Below are positions 61,255 to 64,000 of a stretch of DNA of 64,000 bases, one piece after another (position 1 is the first letter of the stretch; each line of letters opens with the position of its first letter). The DNA is taken from assembly GCF_042658685.1 (NCBI RefSeq), contig NZ_JBHSQY010000001.1; one strand, 5' to 3'. A program made the translations under genes and the position numbers. The notes beneath the pieces are model-generated. The model worked only from the letters and a program-made list of their open reading frames with translations. It did no database searches and was not told the DNA's origin. Source of the stretch: Macrococcoides bohemicum. Its GTDB lineage: Bacteria; Bacillota; Bacilli; Staphylococcales; Staphylococcaceae.

Positions 61255-61292
61255 GGGGTACAGCCAACATTTCGGAAATTTTGTACGCTAAG
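61255..61292 (+). mobile_element. Tn3-family-type 38-bp terminal inverted repeat
   Basis: The sequence starts GGGGTACAGCC and ends TTGTACGCTAAG, 38 bases. GGGG at the tip and ACGCTAAG at the inner end are the hallmarks of the Tn4430/Tn1546/Tn5422 branch of Tn3 transposons. The orientation puts the element body to the right, including cadD, lpdA and cadA; the other end is outside the window. The bases TTAGA (61250-61254) would be one copy of the 5-bp target duplication. Confidence 0.6.
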
Positions 61293-61395
61293 CAAAATAT
61301 AGATGAGCGTATCCATAGAATTATTTGTCAGAGGATAAATATTTACTCTAAATATCAAAGTCCTACTGTAAATCAGAGGTACTTTTGAGAAATTT

Positions 61396-62058
61396 TTAAT
61401 TCACTAAACTCAAAATGACGCGGAAAGTTTCGTTCTCCACCATAATATATATTCCTAATCCTATAAACACAATTGGGATAATCCAGCGGCCGTATTTCTC
61501 AAGTGTTTCAGAAACATATCTGAACCTTGCTAGACGATAGCCAATTAAACACCAGACAGCAACCATTATAAAGAAAGTAACAACTGTAATTATCAGTTGG
61601 TTGTTATTTAAGGTAGAAAAGAATGGAACATAAATTCCAATATTGTCTCCGCCATTGGCGAATGTGATAAAGGCTACACTTAAATAGAACTTATTAAATT
61701 TGTTTAAGCTGGAAAGAATGTTACCTTCATCCTCATCTTCACCCTTTATAAAGAGTTTTACTCCTAGATATATCGGTATTAATCCTAGCAAACCTACCCA
61801 CTGATCAGGAATGAGTGTTACTCCAAATGTTGCTAAAAGACTGATTAAAACTAAAAGTGCAAAACCAAGATATTGGCCAATGACTATATCTCTTGGATAA
61901 ATACGGTTTCCTTTCGACTCCATGCTAACTATTCCACTGTTACCCGTTTTAGCTTGTGACCTTGCTTGAGAGAACAGTAACATCAAGACAAAAATATCAT
62001 CGACATTGGTTACTATAAAAGAACCTAAAGCAGAGAGAATAGTTAAAATTAAATTCAT
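61396..62058 (-). CDS. cadD: CadD-family cadmium resistance transporter
   Basis: A 220-residue membrane protein with about six segments. It has the CadD signature start (ILSALGSFIVTNVDDIFVLMLLF) and ITFANGGDNIGIYVPFF in the second half. CadD gives cadmium (and some zinc) resistance by efflux. It starts behind AAGGAG. A promoter TTGTAT-17-TATAAA lies at 62180-62208. The cadX regulator gene that often accompanies cadD is not seen. It lies just inside the Tn3-type end. Confidence 0.88.
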   Translation of the reverse strand: MNLILTILSALGSFIVTNVDDIFVLMLLFSQARSQAKTGNSGIVSMESKGNRIYPRDIVIGQYLGFALLVLISLLATFGVTLIPDQWVGLLGLIPIYLGVKLFIKGEDEDEGNILSSLNKFNKFYLSVAFITFANGGDNIGIYVPFFSTLNNNQLIITVVTFFIMVAVWCLIGYRLARFRYVSETLEKYGRWIIPIVFIGLGIYIMVENETFRVILSLVN

Positions 62059-62179
62059 TTATATCAACTCCTTCATCATTCATAAACAGCCAGAAAAACG
62101 ATTGGATATATTTCATAATTTGTATTAACCCAGTTCATTAGAAATTCATGAATAGTGATTAATCCATACCATCAGGAAT

Positions 62180-62208
62180 TTTATACAGTAATACATCTAT
62201 CAATACAA
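62180..62208 (-). promoter_or_regulatory. Promoter of cadD
   Basis: Minus strand TTGTAT (62203-62208), 17-base spacing, TATAAA (62180-62185), about 120 bases before the start codon. Confidence 0.5.
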
Positions 62209-62242
62209 AATGTGCATGAGTCTCCATCCATTAATAAAAATT

Positions 62243-62272
62243 CAACCTGCACTTATGAAAAAGTGCAGGTTG
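62243..62272 (-). terminator. Terminator of the lpdA-like gene
   Basis: Hairpin CAACCTGCACTT / AAGTGCAGGTTG followed by T-rich minus-strand sequence, 14 bases after the stop. Confidence 0.8.
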
Positions 62273-62285
62273 GTCTGCATTCACA

Positions 62286-63707
62286 TTATTGCTTTTTATT
62301 CAACGTATGTATAGCATGTCCCATCACACCTTCTGCTGCTTCCATAAGTGGCTCTGGTAAGGTAGGATGAGCATGAATCGTAAGGCTAAGATCTTCCGCA
62401 TTTGCCCCAACCTCAATCGCAAAAACAGCCTCTGCAATCAGAGAGGATACCTCTGGTCCAACCATCTGTACTCCTAACACTCTTTTCGTATTCTTTTCGG
62501 CTACAACTTGTACAAAGCCATCTGCATCCGAGACAGATAACGCCCTACCATTTGCTTGGAATGGAAAACGACTGGATACTGTTTCGTATCCTTTTTCCTT
62601 TGCTTCCTTCTCTGTTAAACCTGTATAGGCTACTTCAGGATCGCTGAAGATAACAAAAGGCATCGCTTGAAAATCAATCACACTATTTTGACCACTGATC
62701 ACTTCGGCTGCTATCTTTGCTTCATAACTAGCTTTATGAGCAAGGAGGTCACCACCAGCACAATCCCCTATTGCATAAACATGTTCAATGTTTGTTTGAC
62801 ATTTGTTATTTATCTTAATAAATCCTTGGTCGTCTAATACTACTCCGATATTTTCCAGACCAATTTTACCTGTGTTTGGTTTTCTCCCAATAGAAACTAA
62901 GCAATAATCACCTTGAATAATTTCTTCCTTTCCATCAACTTGAACATGGACGTTAACTTCATCGCCTGTATTTTCTCCACCTTGAACAAGGGCATCCGTT
63001 ATAACAGTGATTCCAATTTCCTTTAAATGACGTTTTACTGTTTTTGTTAGGATAGGATCTGTCCCGGACAAAATTGTATCCGATCCCTCAAGGATGGTCA
63101 CTTTTGCCCCAAACTTTGCATAAGCAGTACCTAACTCTAAACCGATATAACCACCACCTACCACAACTAAATGATTGGGTACTTCCTGTAGTTGCAATGC
63201 CTCCGTTGAAGAAATGATTCTTTTTTGATCAAATGGCATACTTTTTAACTCGACTGGCAAAGAACCTATTGCAAGAATTAAATCTTTGTAGGAAAAAATC
63301 TGTTCCTCGTCCTCTATTTTTATTTTTGCAATATGTGCTTCAGTGAGATAGGCTTCCCCACTGATGACCTCTACACCATTTCCTTTTAACAAGGTGCGAA
63401 TCCCATCTGTTAGCTTGTTCACGATTCCGTCCTTCCACTTTACTACTTCTGGCATATCAACTTGAACCTCACCCGAAACCTTAAGCCCCATTGTATTGGC
63501 ATGTTTAATGTGTTTGACTCGTTCAGATGCACTAATAAGAGCTTTTGAAGGGATACACCCTCGATTAAGGCAAACTCCTCCTAACTCCGCCTTATCAACC
63601 AGTACCACCTTTTTTCCTAACTGGGCAGCACGTATTGCCGCCACATAACCTCCAGACCCTGCTCCTATCACTAAAAGGTCTACATCTTTTTTCACTTCTC
63701 CAGTCAT
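62286..63707 (-). CDS. lpdA: Dihydrolipoamide dehydrogenase-like flavoprotein
   Basis: A 473-residue pyridine-nucleotide disulfide oxidoreductase from ATG 63707 (AAGGAGG upstream), giving MTGEVKKDVDLLVIGAGSGG. The FAD site is GAGSGGYVAAIRAAQLG, the redox disulfide is GGVCLNRGCIPSK, the NAD site is VVGGGYIGLELG and the C-terminal active His is in TIHAHPTLPEPLMEA. It looks like a full E3, but it is not beside a dehydrogenase complex; it follows a cadA gene in a mobile element. A detoxification or redox role with metals is inferred. Base composition looks less AT-rich than that of core genes. Confidence 0.88.
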   Translation of the reverse strand: MTGEVKKDVDLLVIGAGSGGYVAAIRAAQLGKKVVLVDKAELGGVCLNRGCIPSKALISASERVKHIKHANTMGLKVSGEVQVDMPEVVKWKDGIVNKLTDGIRTLLKGNGVEVISGEAYLTEAHIAKIKIEDEEQIFSYKDLILAIGSLPVELKSMPFDQKRIISSTEALQLQEVPNHLVVVGGGYIGLELGTAYAKFGAKVTILEGSDTILSGTDPILTKTVKRHLKEIGITVITDALVQGGENTGDEVNVHVQVDGKEEIIQGDYCLVSIGRKPNTGKIGLENIGVVLDDQGFIKINNKCQTNIEHVYAIGDCAGGDLLAHKASYEAKIAAEVISGQNSVIDFQAMPFVIFSDPEVAYTGLTEKEAKEKGYETVSSRFPFQANGRALSVSDADGFVQVVAEKNTKRVLGVQMVGPEVSSLIAEAVFAIEVGANAEDLSLTIHAHPTLPEPLMEAAEGVMGHAIHTLNKKQ

Positions 63708-63853
63708 CCTAGATTCCTCCTTTGATAAGTAACTATAATTACTATTTGTACTCAAGAATATAGTTGTGTAATATGTATCTAACCTTTTTCTTATTTTCAC
63801 CTATTTTTCTTCTCTTATTAGACAATTTATAAAAAATAATCTACATTTTGATT

Positions 63854-63883
63854 AAAAGGGCTTTCCATATGAAAAGCCCTTTT
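63854..63883 (-). terminator. Terminator of cadA
   Basis: AAAAGGGCTTTCCATATGAAAAGCCCTTTT hairpin in plus orientation, right after the cadA stop and before the lpdA-like gene. Confidence 0.8.
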
Positions 63884-63888
63884 TACTC

Positions 63889-64000
63889 TTACTCTTTCAC
63901 TCTCATCAGTCGCAAACTATTTAATGCTACCAAAATAGTGGCTCCCATATCGGAAAGAATCGCAATCCAAAGGGTTAGCCAGCCTGGAATAACCAATAGT
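63889..64000 (-). CDS. cadA: Cadmium-translocating P-type ATPase CadA, partial 3' end
   Basis: The last 36 codons before TAA 63889-63891 read LLVIPGWLTLWIAILSDMGA then TILVALNSLRLMRVKE. This is the C-terminal membrane helix typical of CadA-type Cd/Zn/Pb ATPases, where WLTLWIAILSDMGATILV is near-invariant. The gene continues beyond the window. With cadD it would make a double cadmium-efflux locus. Confidence 0.85.
   Translation of the reverse strand, partial: LLVIPGWLTLWIAILSDMGATILVALNSLRLMRVKE

Noticed and set aside
63708..63800. 31-codon N-terminal extension of the lpdA-like protein
   Set aside because: The ideal ribosome site sits before ATG 63707, and the extension has no family similarity.
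1..64000. CRISPR arrays, rRNA and tRNA genes, complete insertion sequences
   Set aside because: None was seen: no regularly spaced repeats, no tRNA-like cloverleafs or rRNA segments, and no transposase gene within the window.

Overview
This window looks like a low-GC Gram-positive chromosome of the Staphylococcaceae. The core gene order (guaC, rpsN, lexA/sosA, tkt, ccdA, sbcDC, mscL, an opuD-type carrier, acnA, plsY, parE-parC, alsT, glcT, mprF, msrR/msrA) is the one I know from staphylococci. The accessory content and divergence suggest Macrococcus/Macrococcoides or a mammaliicoccus-like relative rather than S. aureus, but the species assignment is inference.

Layout. About 0-15 kb is accessory: a truncated ABC-F ATPase with a leader peptide and a three-segment RNA switch, an isochorismatase-like hydrolase, an MFS exporter, a YefM/YoeB toxin-antitoxin pair, a tight four-gene cluster (Cys/His protein, Nudix, APH-like kinase, HExxH protein), a GNAT, an orphan Phd-type antitoxin, a Schlafen/AlbA_2 protein, an Imm26/DUF4240-like protein, an S41 peptidase, VOC, methyltransferase and Nudix proteins, and an orphan LacI regulator divergent from a tiny membrane peptide. 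About 15-57 kb is conserved core: CDF transporter and tautomerase; msrR, msrA and mprF; the GlcT-controlled glucose PTS gene; topoisomerase IV; plsY; aconitase; osmoprotectant carrier and MscL; the SCO and Ccd redox proteins; sbcDC; transketolase; the LexA/SosA SOS switch; and guaC.

About 52.8-59.1 kb carries a dispersed zinc-starvation (Zur) regulon: a stand-alone ZinT lipoprotein, a ZnuA-type lipoprotein and a zinc-independent S14 gene, each close to a TCGTAAT-type palindrome. The same stretch holds two separate remnants of a CobW-family zinc GTPase and an rpmG (L33) gene cut off after 36 codons. The rpmG break is the apparent left edge of a mobile resistance region.

About 59.1-64 kb is that mobile region: fosB (fosfomycin resistance), a serine resolvase with res-like repeats, a ccdA fragment, two long inverted repeats, then a 38-bp Tn3-family-type terminal repeat that opens a metal-resistance segment (cadD, lpdA-like flavoprotein, and the 3' end of a CadA-type ATPase) running off the right edge.

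The most distinctive signals are the ABC-F translational attenuator, the RAT/terminator pair that swallows the glcT stop codon, the split and decayed Zur regulon next to an integration breakpoint, the Tn3-type end, and three or four very small ORFs with good ribosome-binding sites.
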